From: DBFJGL01 sp048394785
Lineage (GTDB): Bacteria > Bacillota > Clostridia > Christensenellales > CAG-917
Reading direction: 5' to 3'
Assembly: GCA_048394785.1 (NCBI GenBank)
Contig: DBFJGL010000023.1
Location: 1-31,099 of the forward strand
Length of the DNA: 31,099 nucleotides
Shown: in pieces, positions 16,080 through 24,624 of the stretch
How the letters are laid out: every line of letters starts with the position of its first letter
How positions within the stretch are numbered: position 1 is the stretch's first letter
Made by a program: the position numbers and the translations under genes
Notes under the pieces: model-generated
Database searches by the model: none
What the model was told of the DNA's origin: nothing
The model's input: only the letters and a program-made list of their open reading frames with translations

Positions 16080-16541
16080 ATGATTAAACGGAAATCGTCC
16101 AAAAAAGGATTTACGCTTGCGGAGTTGATTGTCGTTGTTGCGGTAATGGCAATTCTCGCCGCTATCGTCGTGCCCGTAACCCTGCACTATATCGACGAAA
16201 CTCAAAGCGTCGCGGACACCGCCTATACGCAGGACGTAGCCACTTGGGCAGGCAGTTGCATTGTCGGTTTGCAGGAGAGAAGCCAACCCGTTACCGCGGC
16301 TTCCGTCAGAAATGAAATCAGCAAGCTTTACGCCAACGATTTTCCTTATGAAATAGGATATATACCGAGCGGTCAGATTGGCAGTATCAGCGCGCCCAAC
16401 TTTTTGAACGTGCAGGAAGTTTCCGACGTCAACGGTACTTACGTCGCCATATACCTCGAAGGTACGACGCTGAGCGTCTATCTCGTCAAGGACGGCGCGG
16501 AAGATACCACGCAAAGAATAATGCGCGTTTTGCCGATGTAG
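16080..16541 (+). CDS. Type IV pilin, third tandem copy
   Basis: This 153-residue pilin has the site K-K-G|F-T-L-A-E (Gly10|Phe11, Glu15) and a helix related to the two preceding ones but more divergent (LIVVVAVMAILAAIVVPVTL). A good ribosome site AGGGGGA lies at 16070-16076. The head domain is different again, with one cysteine (WAGSC) and a C-terminal beta-rich part. It is the last gene of the pilus locus; a short hairpin with a T-run follows. It may be a minor pilin or a third fibre variant. Confidence 0.87.
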   Translation: MIKRKSSKKGFTLAELIVVVAVMAILAAIVVPVTLHYIDETQSVADTAYTQDVATWAGSCIVGLQERSQPVTAASVRNEISKLYANDFPYEIGYIPSGQIGSISAPNFLNVQEVSDVNGTYVAIYLEGTTLSVYLVKDGAEDTTQRIMRVLPM

Positions 16542-16620
16542 TCCGTATCCGTTCGCTTGACTTATAACGGTATAAGCGGCATTGCGGTATTAAAGCGATT
16601 GCATATCACCGCCTTAAAGA

Positions 16621-16656
16621 TAATAAAAAACGCTCCGAACACAGCCGCGAGCGTTT
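16621..16656 (-). terminator. Probable minus-strand terminator downstream of trxB
   Basis: AAACGCTC (16628-16635) pairs with GAGCGTTT (16649-16656). Read on the minus strand the stem continues into TTTTTTATTA. It lies about 170 bases beyond the trxB stop codon, and no gene fills the space between. Confidence 0.6.
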
Positions 16657-16665
16657 GAGTTACGG

Positions 16666-16692
16666 TCCGCCTCCGAGCGGATTTTGTTTTAT
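16666..16692 (+). terminator. Probable terminator of the pilin operon
   Basis: A short stem TCCGC/GCGGA (16666-16670 with 16677-16681) is followed by TTTTGTTTTAT. The stem is only five pairs, so strength is uncertain, but it is the only plus-strand terminator-like signal after the last pilin. Confidence 0.5.
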
Positions 16693-16824
16693 ACTGTTTC
16701 CGATTTGGCGCAAGTCGACGCCGCAATTTCCCGACCGTTTCCGACCGCCGCAAATATCCCGATTGTTTTGCCGCCGCGCGGGTTCACGCTCAATCGTGAA
16801 ACACAGCGGAAATACCGTTGCGAT

Positions 16825-17724
16825 TTAAGACAGATATTTGAGCGCGCTTTCCGCGGCAATCGCGCCGTCCGCGCAGGCGGTAACAACTTGGCGCAAGCTC
16901 TTTTCAATCACGTCGCCCGCGGCAAATACTCCGTCTATATTCGTGCGCATTTCACGGTCGGTTTTTATATATCCCGACGGCGTTTTTTCAAGCGGGTCAA
17001 AGCCGTCTGACTGCGGCGTATTGCCCACCGCAACAAACAATCCGTCAACCGAAAGAGATGTTAAAACGTCGGTTTTGACGTTTTTAAGCGTTATTTCGGT
17101 AAGTTTCGGGTTTCCTTTTAATTCCGTTACAACGGTATCCCATATGACTTCGACGCCCTCCGAAAGCACCTTGTCGCCGAGTATTTTAGTTGCGCGAAGT
17201 TCGTTTCTTCTGTGTATGAGATAAACTTTTTTCGCAAACTTTTTAAGGTATATCGCGTCTTCCGCCGCCGTGTTTCCGCCGCCTGCCACCGCCACGGTTT
17301 TATCCTTGAAAAACGCTCCGTCGCAAGTCGCGCAATAGGACACTCCCGAGCCGAGCAGGCGTTCTTCTCCGTCCAGACCGAGTTTTCTCGGACTTGCGCC
17401 CGTAGTCACAATCAAAGCTTTTGCGGCATAAGTCGCGCCCGACGCGGCGATAACCTTTTTTTCTTCGTTTTCCGCGATAATTTCCGTCGCTTCGTCAAAG
17501 ATAAATTCCACGCCGAATTTTTCGCATTGTTTCATCATCGCATAGCACAATTCGAAGCCGCTTATGCTGTCTATTCCCGGATAATTTTCTATTTCGGGAG
17601 TGGTGGCGGCTTGTCCGCCCGTCGATGTCTTTTCCAGCACCGCTGCCTTGCGTCCGCCGCGCGCGGCGTATATTCCCGCGGCGAGTCCTGCGGGACCTCC
17701 GCCTATTATGATTACGTCGTACAT
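16825..17724 (-). CDS. trxB: Thioredoxin reductase
   Basis: TrxB is a cytoplasmic FAD enzyme that transfers electrons from NADPH to thioredoxin. The protein is 299 residues, slightly short but typical. FAD-binding GGGPAG lies at 8-13, the redox pair CATC at 131-134 (C131, C134), the NADPH-binding GGGNTA at 148-153 and HRR at 171-173 (followed by ELRA), and the C-terminal FAD motif GVFAAGDV near 264-271. HRRxxxR-type spacing fits NADPH use. A perfect AGGAGG precedes the ATG. Its promoter contains a palindrome (listed separately). Thioredoxin itself is not in the window. It is transcribed alone, convergent with the pilin operon and divergent from asnS. Confidence 0.94.
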   Translation of the reverse strand: MYDVIIIGGGPAGLAAGIYAARGGRKAAVLEKTSTGGQAATTPEIENYPGIDSISGFELCYAMMKQCEKFGVEFIFDEATEIIAENEEKKVIAASGATYAAKALIVTTGASPRKLGLDGEERLLGSGVSYCATCDGAFFKDKTVAVAGGGNTAAEDAIYLKKFAKKVYLIHRRNELRATKILGDKVLSEGVEVIWDTVVTELKGNPKLTEITLKNVKTDVLTSLSVDGLFVAVGNTPQSDGFDPLEKTPSGYIKTDREMRTNIDGVFAAGDVIEKSLRQVVTACADGAIAAESALKYLS

Positions 17725-17749
17725 CTCAACCTCCTGCGGTTATAAAAAT

Positions 17750-17779
17750 AGTATATCCCGATTTCATCGGTTCAGTCAA
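17750..17779 (-). promoter_or_regulatory. trxB promoter with a palindrome in the spacer
   Basis: On the minus strand TTGACT (17779-17774) and TATACT (17755-17750) are 18 bases apart. The spacer contains CCGAT-TTC-ATCGG (17758-17770), an inverted repeat that could be a regulator site. Confidence 0.65.
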
Positions 17780-17847
17780 GACGTGCTTCCGAACGGCGGC
17801 GATAATTTTAATATGTTTTTCACAAGCGGTTTCTGCTCGGAAAACGC

Positions 17848-17876
17848 TTTACAAAATGCTTTTATAACTCTATACT
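17848..17876 (+). promoter_or_regulatory. Promoter of the asnS-asnA-aspS operon
   Basis: TTTACA (17848-17853) and TATACT (17871-17876) are separated by 17 bases. The asnS start codon is only 27 bases beyond the -10 box, so there is no room for a T-box or other leader. Confidence 0.7.
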
Positions 17877-17902
17877 ATTAAAATATAAATAGAGGTGAAG
17901 AT

Positions 17903-19294
17903 ATGAAATATACGGATATTGCAGACATACTCGCGTCCGGCGCGGATTATCTTGACAGCACCGTTACCGTCGCAGGCTGGGTGCGCACCGCGCGCGACAG
18001 CAAGACAATGGCGTTTTTGGCACTCAACGACGGTACGTCGCTTAAACATCTTCAAATCGTAGTGGATAAAAATTCTTTCAAGGGCGATTTGAGCGAGTGT
18101 CTTAAAAACGGCGCGGCGATAGAGGTTACGGGAAAAGCGGTAAAGGCGTTCAACGACGAGAACGGCTATGAATTAAACGCCGCGGATATTAAACTTTTGG
18201 GCGATTGCCCCTCCGATTATCCTCTGCAAAAGAAATATCATTCGATGGAGTTTTTGCGCACCATTCCGCATTTGAGAGTCAGGACAAACACTTTCAACGC
18301 AATGCTCCGCGTAAGAAGCAAAGTCAGTTTTGCCATACACCGTTTCTTTCAGGAGAACGGCTACACCTACGTGCATACGCCCATACTTACGGGCAGCGAC
18401 TGCGAGGGCGCGGGTGAAATTTTCCGCGTGACCACCGAGGGATACCGCGAAGCGATGCAAGCCAAAGACGAGGAAGAGTATATCGCGCGCGATTTCTTCA
18501 AGAGAAAAGCGGGACTTACCGTCAGCGGACAGCTCGAAGGCGAAGTCGCGGCAATGGCGATGGGCAAGATTTATACGTTCGGACCTACTTTCCGCGCGGA
18601 AAACAGCAACACCCCACGTCACGCCGCCGAGTTTTGGCAGGTCGAGCCCGAGGTTGCGTTTGCAAAGCTTCCCGATATTATCGAGATTGCGGAAAGTATG
18701 ATTAAGTATATTATCCGCGCCGTGCTTGACGAGTGCAAGAACGAGCTCGCGTTCTTTGAAAAGGCGTTTGAAAAGGGTTTGGTTGAAAAACTCGAAAAAG
18801 TCGCGTCAAGCGATTTTCAGGTGCTCGATTACACCGAAGCCATCGATATTCTCCAAAAGTCGGGCAAGGATTTCGGCTATCCCGTGGAGTGGGGGCTCGA
18901 TTTGCAGACGGAGCACGAGAGATATATCACAGAGCAGGTTTTCAATAAACCCGTGTTCGTTATCAATTATCCCAAGAAGATAAAGTCCTTCTATATGAAG
19001 CAGAACGACGACGGAAAAACCGTTGCGGCAACCGATTTGCTCGTGCCCGGCGTCGGCGAAATCATCGGGTGCAGCGAACGCGAGGACAACCTCGAAAAAC
19101 TCACTCAGGCTATGGTCGACAGAGGTATGGACCTTGACGACTATAAGGGGTATATGGATTTGAGAAAATACGGCACCGTGCCTCACAGCGGTTTCGGTCT
19201 CGGTTTGGAGAGAATACTGATGTACGTAACGGGCATAAACAATATCCGCGACGTACAGCTTTACGCCCGTACCGCAGGCGATTTGATGTGTTAA
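17903..19294 (+). CDS. asnS: Asparaginyl-tRNA synthetase
   Basis: This class IIb enzyme of 463 residues charges tRNA-Asn with asparagine in the cytoplasm. The N-terminal OB-fold anticodon-binding domain (about 1-100, with VTVAGWVRTARDSK) is followed by the catalytic core. Class II motif 2 appears as FRAENSNTPRHAAEFWQVEPE (from about 231), a hallmark of AsnRS, and motif 3 as HSGFGLGLERILMY (from about 428). The C-terminal end (RDVQLYARTAGDLMC) departs from the usual RDVIPFPRTPG, a local oddity. The ribosome site is AGAGGTGA. asnA follows after 20 bases. The presence of AsnRS suggests the cell does not depend only on the amidotransferase route for Asn-tRNA. Confidence 0.95.
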   Translation: MKYTDIADILASGADYLDSTVTVAGWVRTARDSKTMAFLALNDGTSLKHLQIVVDKNSFKGDLSECLKNGAAIEVTGKAVKAFNDENGYELNAADIKLLGDCPSDYPLQKKYHSMEFLRTIPHLRVRTNTFNAMLRVRSKVSFAIHRFFQENGYTYVHTPILTGSDCEGAGEIFRVTTEGYREAMQAKDEEEYIARDFFKRKAGLTVSGQLEGEVAAMAMGKIYTFGPTFRAENSNTPRHAAEFWQVEPEVAFAKLPDIIEIAESMIKYIIRAVLDECKNELAFFEKAFEKGLVEKLEKVASSDFQVLDYTEAIDILQKSGKDFGYPVEWGLDLQTEHERYITEQVFNKPVFVINYPKKIKSFYMKQNDDGKTVAATDLLVPGVGEIIGCSEREDNLEKLTQAMVDRGMDLDDYKGYMDLRKYGTVPHSGFGLGLERILMYVTGINNIRDVQLYARTAGDLMC

Positions 19295-19314
19295 GGACGT
19301 GTTGGAGAAAAGAT

Positions 19315-20325
19315 ATGTATTCACTTAAAATTCCCGAGGGCTATGCCCCCAAGATGGACGTAAGAGAAACAGAAAAAGCAATCAAGTTCGTAAAAGACGC
19401 CTTTCAGCGCAATTTTGTTAAGAATTTCGGCTTCGAGCGCATATCCGCGCCGCTGTTCGTAAAGAGCAGGACGGGAGTAAACGACGACCTTAACGGAGTG
19501 GAGCGCGCAGTGCGTTTCGACGTCAAGGAGCAGGGCGGAGTCGAGGTTGAGATTGTCCATTCGCTCGCCAAGTGGAAAAGAATGGCATTAAAAAGATACG
19601 GCTTCCGCGCAGGCGAGGGGCTGTACACCGATATGAACGCAATCCGCCGCGACGATAACTGCGACAATATGCACAGCATTTACGTCGACCAGTGGGATTG
19701 GGAAATGGTGATTAGCAGAGAACAGCGCAATACCGATTTCCTGAAAAGAGTCGTAAACCGCATAGTGGGCGCAATCTGCGATACGCTTGCCGAAACCAAA
19801 AAGGTGTTTCCGAGCATCGGTATCGACTTGAAGCGCGAGGTTAAGTTTATAACTGCGCAGGAGCTTTTGGACCGCTATCCCGATATGACGGGGCACGAGC
19901 GCGAGAGCGCGGCGGCGAAAGAGTACGGCACGGTGTTTCTTATGAACATCGGCGGCGCGCTTTCAAACGGCAAACCTCACGACGGGCGTTCTCCCGATTA
20001 CGACGATTGGAACTTGAACGGCGATATACTTTTCTACGACGAGATTTTGGGCGAAAGCATAGAAATCAGTTCTATGGGCATTCGCGTCGACGCCGACAGC
20101 CTCAAAGCTCAGCTTGCGGCTGCGGGAGCGGAGGACAGACTGCAAAACGAGTATCATAAGGACGTCATTGCAGACAGACTGCCTTTGACAATAGGCGGCG
20201 GCATAGGGCAGTCGAGGCTGTGTATGCTCCTGCTTGAAAAGGCGCACGTCGGCGAAGTGCAGGTGAGTTTGTGGCCCGATGAAATGAGGGCGGAATGCGA
20301 GAAGAACAACATTGTTCTTCTGTAA
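19315..20325 (+). CDS. asnA: Aspartate-ammonia ligase (asparagine synthetase A)
   Basis: AsnA makes asparagine from aspartate, ammonia and ATP. It is structurally related to class II aminoacyl-tRNA synthetases. The protein is 336 residues from the ATG at 19315, close to the 330 of the E. coli enzyme. Family landmarks include SAPLFVKSRTGVNDDLNG near 45-62, VHSLAKWKR, YTDMNAIRRDD, VDQWDWE and the C-terminal IGGGIGQSRLCM. The upstream in-frame ATG at 19288 overlaps asnS, while GGAG at 19304-19307 fits 19315. Lying between asnS and aspS, its product feeds AsnRS directly and shares the aspartate substrate with AspRS. Confidence 0.95.
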   Translation: MYSLKIPEGYAPKMDVRETEKAIKFVKDAFQRNFVKNFGFERISAPLFVKSRTGVNDDLNGVERAVRFDVKEQGGVEVEIVHSLAKWKRMALKRYGFRAGEGLYTDMNAIRRDDNCDNMHSIYVDQWDWEMVISREQRNTDFLKRVVNRIVGAICDTLAETKKVFPSIGIDLKREVKFITAQELLDRYPDMTGHERESAAAKEYGTVFLMNIGGALSNGKPHDGRSPDYDDWNLNGDILFYDEILGESIEISSMGIRVDADSLKAQLAAAGAEDRLQNEYHKDVIADRLPLTIGGGIGQSRLCMLLLEKAHVGEVQVSLWPDEMRAECEKNNIVLL

Positions 20326-20363
20326 GCAAAGAAACAGGATATAAAGGCATAAAAGGAGTTAAT

Positions 20364-22103
20364 ATGGAACTCAGAACACATACTTGCGGCGAACTCAGAG
20401 AGAGCGACGCAGGAAAAAATGTAAAACTCAGCGGTTGGTTATCTTCCACGCGCGACCTCGGCGCGGTCATTTTCTTCGTACTGCGCGACTATTACGGATA
20501 CACGCAGGCGGTTGTGTCCGACGAGGCGCAGAAAGAACTCGTGCGCTCAATTCCGCGCGAGAGCACGATATCGGTGGAGGGCAAGGTCGTTCTTCGCAGC
20601 GCGCCCAACCCCGAAATGCCCACCGGTATGATTGAAATCGAACCCGAAAGCATAGAGGTGCTCGGCAAATGTTACGAACAGCTGCCGTTTGAGATTGCCG
20701 CCTCAGTGCAGTCGAGAGAGGACACGCGCCTCAAATACCGTTTCCTCGATTTGAGAAACCCCGAAGTGAAAAACAAAATTGTCTTCCGCGCAAAGGTCGT
20801 CAGCTGGCTGCGCCGTAAGATGACGGATATGGGCTTTTTGGAAATCACCACGCCCATTCTCACAAGTTCGTCGCCCGAAGGCGCGCGCGACTTTATAGTC
20901 CCAAGCCGCCTGCACCCCGGAAAATTTTACGCTTTGCCGCAAGCGCCGCAACAGTACAAACAGCTGCTTATGGCGTCGGGTTTTGACAGATATTTCCAGA
21001 TTGCGCCGTGTTTCCGCGACGAGGACGCCCGCGCAGACAGAAGCCCCGGCGAGTTTTATCAGCTGGACACCGAGATGTGTTTTGCCACGCAAGAGGACGT
21101 TTTTGCGGTGATGGAGGAGGTTTTGAGCGGAGTTTTCAGCGAGTTTTCCGATTGGAAGGTGGACAAACCTCCGTTCAGACGCATCAAATATTCCGACGCG
21201 ATGAGAGATTACGGCTCCGATAAGCCCGACCTCAGAAATCCGCTTATCATAAAGGACGTCACCGATATCGTATGCGGAAAAGCTCCGTTCTTTACCGAGG
21301 GTAAAAAGGTAAAGGCCATTGCCGCCGACAATTTCAATCAGACAAGAAAGTTTATCGACGCGCTTACGGAGAAAGTGAAACTGAACGGCGCGGAAGGTAT
21401 GTATTGGTTCAAACTCGACGAAAATGGCGAGCTCGCAGGCGGAATATCCAAATTCCTTGCCGACAGCAAAGACGCACTTGCCGAGAGGTTGGAGCTTAAA
21501 GCGGGCACGTTTGTCGCGCTGGTTGCCGAAGCAACCGGTGCCGAAAAACAGGCGGGTTATCTGCGCAACGAACTCGGCGCGGGACTCGACCTCATTGAAA
21601 AGAACGCTTACCGTTTCTGTTGGATAGTCGATTTCCCGATGTACGAACTCAACGACGAGGGCGAAATCGAATTCAGCCACAATCCCTTCTCTATGCCGCA
21701 GGGCGGACTCGACGCGCTCAACAATATGAATCCTTTGGACATTCTGGCGTATCAGTACGACAGCGTTGTCAACGGCGTAGAGCTGTCTAGCGGCGCGGTC
21801 AGAAACCACGAGCCGGCTATAATGGAACGTGCTTTCGAGATTGCGGGATACGGCAAAGAGGTTATAGAGCAGAAGTTCTCCGCGCTTTACAACGCGTTCA
21901 AATTCGGTGCGCCTCCGCACGCGGGCATCGCTCCCGGAGTGGACAGAATAGTTATGCTGCTTGCGGACGAACCGAGCATAAGAGAGATAATCGTGTTCCC
22001 GATGGACAGGAACGCGCGCGACATTTTGATGGGCGCGCCCTCCGACGTTACGGACAAACAACTTAAAGACGTCCATATTAAATTGGACTTACCTAAGGAA
22101 TAA
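20364..22103 (+). CDS. aspS: Aspartyl-tRNA synthetase (bacterial type)
   Basis: This class IIb synthetase has 579 residues from the ATG at 20364, which has a perfect AAGGAG (20353-20358). The upstream in-frame ATG at 20295 lies inside asnA. The N-terminal OB domain begins RTHTCGELRESDAGK. Motif 2 is FRDEDARADRS (about 216-226), a bacterial GAD insertion domain lies at about 290-420, and motif 3 is GAPPHAGIAPGVDRIVML (from about 514). The C-terminus is the usual FP-M-x-x-N-A-x-D type followed by QLKDVHIKL. The insertion shows it is the bacterial type and not the archaeal short type. Whether it also charges tRNA-Asn cannot be told, but AsnRS next door makes that unnecessary. Confidence 0.95.
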   Translation: MELRTHTCGELRESDAGKNVKLSGWLSSTRDLGAVIFFVLRDYYGYTQAVVSDEAQKELVRSIPRESTISVEGKVVLRSAPNPEMPTGMIEIEPESIEVLGKCYEQLPFEIAASVQSREDTRLKYRFLDLRNPEVKNKIVFRAKVVSWLRRKMTDMGFLEITTPILTSSSPEGARDFIVPSRLHPGKFYALPQAPQQYKQLLMASGFDRYFQIAPCFRDEDARADRSPGEFYQLDTEMCFATQEDVFAVMEEVLSGVFSEFSDWKVDKPPFRRIKYSDAMRDYGSDKPDLRNPLIIKDVTDIVCGKAPFFTEGKKVKAIAADNFNQTRKFIDALTEKVKLNGAEGMYWFKLDENGELAGGISKFLADSKDALAERLELKAGTFVALVAEATGAEKQAGYLRNELGAGLDLIEKNAYRFCWIVDFPMYELNDEGEIEFSHNPFSMPQGGLDALNNMNPLDILAYQYDSVVNGVELSSGAVRNHEPAIMERAFEIAGYGKEVIEQKFSALYNAFKFGAPPHAGIAPGVDRIVMLLADEPSIREIIVFPMDRNARDILMGAPSDVTDKQLKDVHIKLDLPKE

Positions 22104-22107
22104 TATA

Positions 22108-22136
22108 TTGCAAAAAGAGTAAAAGTCGGTTATACT
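22108..22136 (+). promoter_or_regulatory. Promoter of the beta-propeller-like lipoprotein gene
   Basis: TTGCAA (22108-22113) and TATACT (22131-22136) are 17 bases apart in the 57-base gap after aspS. A five-base inverted repeat TCGGT/ACCGA flanks the -10 box (22126-22130 and 22140-22144), a possible regulator site. The gene therefore need not depend on read-through from aspS. Confidence 0.65.
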
Positions 22137-22160
22137 TTGACCGATTGACAGGAGAATATA

Positions 22161-23678
22161 ATGCTAAAAAGACGGATTACAATAATTACTGCCATTCTGG
22201 TGCTCGCCGTACTTGCGATTACGCTTGTAGCGTGCAATCCTTATAAGCAGAATTCCATCGGCGGCGGCAATCCCGACGCGGACGTCGTGTCCAACGGCGG
22301 CTATTACGTTCAGCAAGGCAATTACGTTTATTTTATAAACGGATATGAAGGAGAAAGCACCGACAACGAGTGGGGCAACTCTTATAAGCAGGCGATTATG
22401 CGCGCCGAGCTCGACGAAAACGGCAACGTGAATAACGATACTGCTACGGTAGTGGTGCCGCTCAATATCTACAACAAGAGCACCAAAGGCGGTTTGGCGG
22501 TTTACGGCAACTTTATTTATTACGCCACACCTAACACCGACAAAGATAAGAACGGTACGCCTTCGACCACGCATACCAACTTTATGCGCACGTCGCTCGA
22601 CGGTTCGGTCACTCAGCTCATCGGCGAGGTGAATTCGCGCGAAACCGATTATATTTTCACTCCTACGAGAGTCGTATATTACGTCAGCGGAGAAAAGGCG
22701 ATTAAGTTCTTTGATTTCAGCGGAATGAAAGGGGATAAGAGCTCCGATAAAATGAAGGGCGTATATTCCGGCAATCTCGCCGAAAACGTGGAGAGCTACA
22801 CCTGGAATTACGACGCGCTGTACAAGTCGGGACAGGGCGCGGAAGTCACCGATTATTTCTTCTATACACAGACGGTTACGGGCGACGACAGCTATGAGTA
22901 TTACAATAACCTCTACGCAAAGAGATTTGACGGCACAGGCGAACAGCTGCTTGTCACCAAGACAACCTATCTGACAGAGGAAGAAGCGGAAGATTACGTC
23001 AAATACACCGATAAAATCTTCAAACTGACTTTGAAAGCGTCCTACGTCGAAGAAGACGGCAGTGTTGCGCTTTATTATTCCAAGTCCAAGAAAAAGGTCG
23101 GAAGCACTGACGGCACGGGCGACGACGTCGGTCTTTACGTCAATAAGTTCACAATCGGCGAAAACGGAGGAATGGACAAGGCAAACGAAAAACAGCTTGC
23201 CGCGCTTGTATCGTCTTATGTTTATCCGCTCGGTTACGAAAACGGCGCAATTGTGTCAAAGGACAGCAAATATTATCTTATAAAAGGTCTTGGCGACTCT
23301 ACCTCGGAAGGTTACAATAACGAAGTTCTCGGCAGAGAGGCGAACATCGTTGCGCACAGAAACGGATACCTTTATTACACCGACTCATCGTCTGCAACCG
23401 CGCTTTACAAGATACCTTATATCGCGGGCGACAACGATGCAAATTACAATGAAACCGCAGTTGTCAAGGAAGGCATAAAAGTCGATTGGCTCAAACTCGA
23501 ATTTGTGGGCAATAAGTTCATATATTTTGCCACCGACGATTATAATTATTTGCACGTCGTAGACGTAGACACTTTCGATTGCGAGGCAGAGGACGCAGAG
23601 GCGACTCTCATAGGCAAAATGACTCAGGCCGATGCAGACGCCAAGAAAGCGGCGGAAGAAGAAGCAGAAGACGAATAA
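22161..23678 (+). CDS. Surface lipoprotein with beta-propeller-like repeats
   Basis: This 505-residue lipoprotein has a signal peptide at 1-24 with lipobox L-V-A|C (Cys25), so it should be anchored to the outer face of the membrane. Repeated aromatic strands such as GGYYVQQGNYVYFINGYEG, VYGNFIYYATPN, TRVVYYVSGEK, GAIVSKDSKYYLIKG and RNGYLYYTDSSS suggest a beta-propeller of the DUF5050 or LRP1-like type, with about six blades. No enzymatic motif is seen. The C-terminus ends in an acidic/alanine-rich coil (AKKAAEEEAEDE). The ribosome site CAGGAGA is good. A strong terminator follows. Ligand and role are unknown; sensing or binding of surface molecules is a guess. Confidence 0.85.
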   Translation: MLKRRITIITAILVLAVLAITLVACNPYKQNSIGGGNPDADVVSNGGYYVQQGNYVYFINGYEGESTDNEWGNSYKQAIMRAELDENGNVNNDTATVVVPLNIYNKSTKGGLAVYGNFIYYATPNTDKDKNGTPSTTHTNFMRTSLDGSVTQLIGEVNSRETDYIFTPTRVVYYVSGEKAIKFFDFSGMKGDKSSDKMKGVYSGNLAENVESYTWNYDALYKSGQGAEVTDYFFYTQTVTGDDSYEYYNNLYAKRFDGTGEQLLVTKTTYLTEEEAEDYVKYTDKIFKLTLKASYVEEDGSVALYYSKSKKKVGSTDGTGDDVGLYVNKFTIGENGGMDKANEKQLAALVSSYVYPLGYENGAIVSKDSKYYLIKGLGDSTSEGYNNEVLGREANIVAHRNGYLYYTDSSSATALYKIPYIAGDNDANYNETAVVKEGIKVDWLKLEFVGNKFIYFATDDYNYLHVVDVDTFDCEAEDAEATLIGKMTQADADAKKAAEEEAEDE

Positions 23679-23700
23679 TCGTTGTTAAGTACAATAATCA

Positions 23701-23729
23701 AAAAATCCGCGGCAACACCGCGGATTTTT
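23701..23729. terminator. Bidirectional terminator between the lipoprotein and the dehydrogenase
   Basis: A 12-bp perfect stem AAAAATCCGCGG/CCGCGGATTTTT closes a CAACA loop (23713-23717). T-runs flank it on both strands, so it should end the lipoprotein transcript on the plus strand and serve the minus-strand dehydrogenase gene, whose stop is 170 bases away. The 23730-23898 stretch between holds no gene. Confidence 0.85.
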
Positions 23730-23898
23730 ATATTGACAAAGTCCTGATAATTAAAACGATTAATTTTGGCGACTGTTTTGTCGAAATTTTTTGCACCTTT
23801 TGTTGCGCGCGGCAATTCCATAAGCAGAGGAAAGCCCTTATAATCGATTTAGGCGCAACTGTGCATGAAAATCGCATATATAGGGTTTAAGCTGCAAA

Positions 23899-24618
23899 TC
23901 AGATGAGATAACCGCCGTTTATGCGCAAAACCTCGCCCGTAATATATTCCGCGCCGTCAAGATAAAGGATTGCTTTTGCCGCTTCGTCGGCGAGCCCGAG
24001 CCGCCCGAGCGGTATTTCTTCTATAAACGCCGCGCGCTCGTCGGGGGAGTACTCCTTCATCATATCGGTGTCTATTGCGCCCGGGGATACGCAGTTGACT
24101 CTTATTCCCGACGGGGCAAGTTCTTTCGCAAGCGACTTGCACAGCCCGATAAGCCCTGCTTTGGACGCCGAGTAATGCGTTTCCGTAGAGCCGCCCGTTT
24201 CGCCCCATATCGAGGTTATGAAAACAATCGAGCCGCACTGACGGGATATCATATCCTTACACGCTTCGCGCGCGCATAAAAACGCGCCGTCGAGGTTTAC
24301 TGCAAACATTTTTCTCCATTCGGACAGAGTGATGTCGGTAAACAGTTTGTTTTGGGAAATGCCGCTGCAATAAACGAGCGTATCGATTTTGCCGAAGCGC
24401 GCGATTGCCGAGGCAACCGCGGACGCTATTGAGTTTTCGCTTTCCGCGTCGCAAAAAATCGCTTTTACGGAGCCTTTCTCTTTAAGCTCGTCCTCAAGCT
24501 CGCGTGCGCGCTCTGCGCTGTGATTGTAGGTAAACGCAACGTTGTATCCGCCCGCAGCGAGCCGAGCCAACGCCGCGCCTATACCTCTGCTTCCGCCGAT
24601 TATAAGCATTGTTTTCAT
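23899..24618 (-). CDS. Short-chain dehydrogenase/reductase, FabG-like
   Basis: This 239-residue NAD(P)-dependent oxidoreductase has a Rossmann fold. The cofactor loop is GGSRGIG (8-14). The catalytic set is Asn109, Ser136, Tyr149 and Lys153 in Y-S-A-S-K. The C-terminal INGG motif (234-237) is typical of the FabG/classical SDR group. Residue order and length match 3-oxoacyl-ACP reductase, but the gene is not near any fatty-acid gene, so the substrate cannot be assigned and no symbol is given. No ribosome site precedes the ATG. A TTGCGC/TAAACT promoter is placed so that transcription would begin at the ATG itself, so the mRNA is probably leaderless. Confidence 0.9.
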   Translation of the reverse strand: MKTMLIIGGSRGIGAALARLAAGGYNVAFTYNHSAERARELEDELKEKGSVKAIFCDAESENSIASAVASAIARFGKIDTLVYCSGISQNKLFTDITLSEWRKMFAVNLDGAFLCAREACKDMISRQCGSIVFITSIWGETGGSTETHYSASKAGLIGLCKSLAKELAPSGIRVNCVSPGAIDTDMMKEYSPDERAAFIEEIPLGRLGLADEAAKAILYLDGAEYITGEVLRINGGYLI

Positions 24619-24624
24619 GACAAT

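Noticed and set aside
17725..17902. T-box leader for the asparaginyl-tRNA synthetase operon
   Set aside because: The promoter is only 27 bases from the start codon, and no AGGGTGG-type T-box sequence is present.
20703..22076. A 457-codon minus-strand open frame
   Set aside because: It is antisense to aspS and shows no family resemblance.
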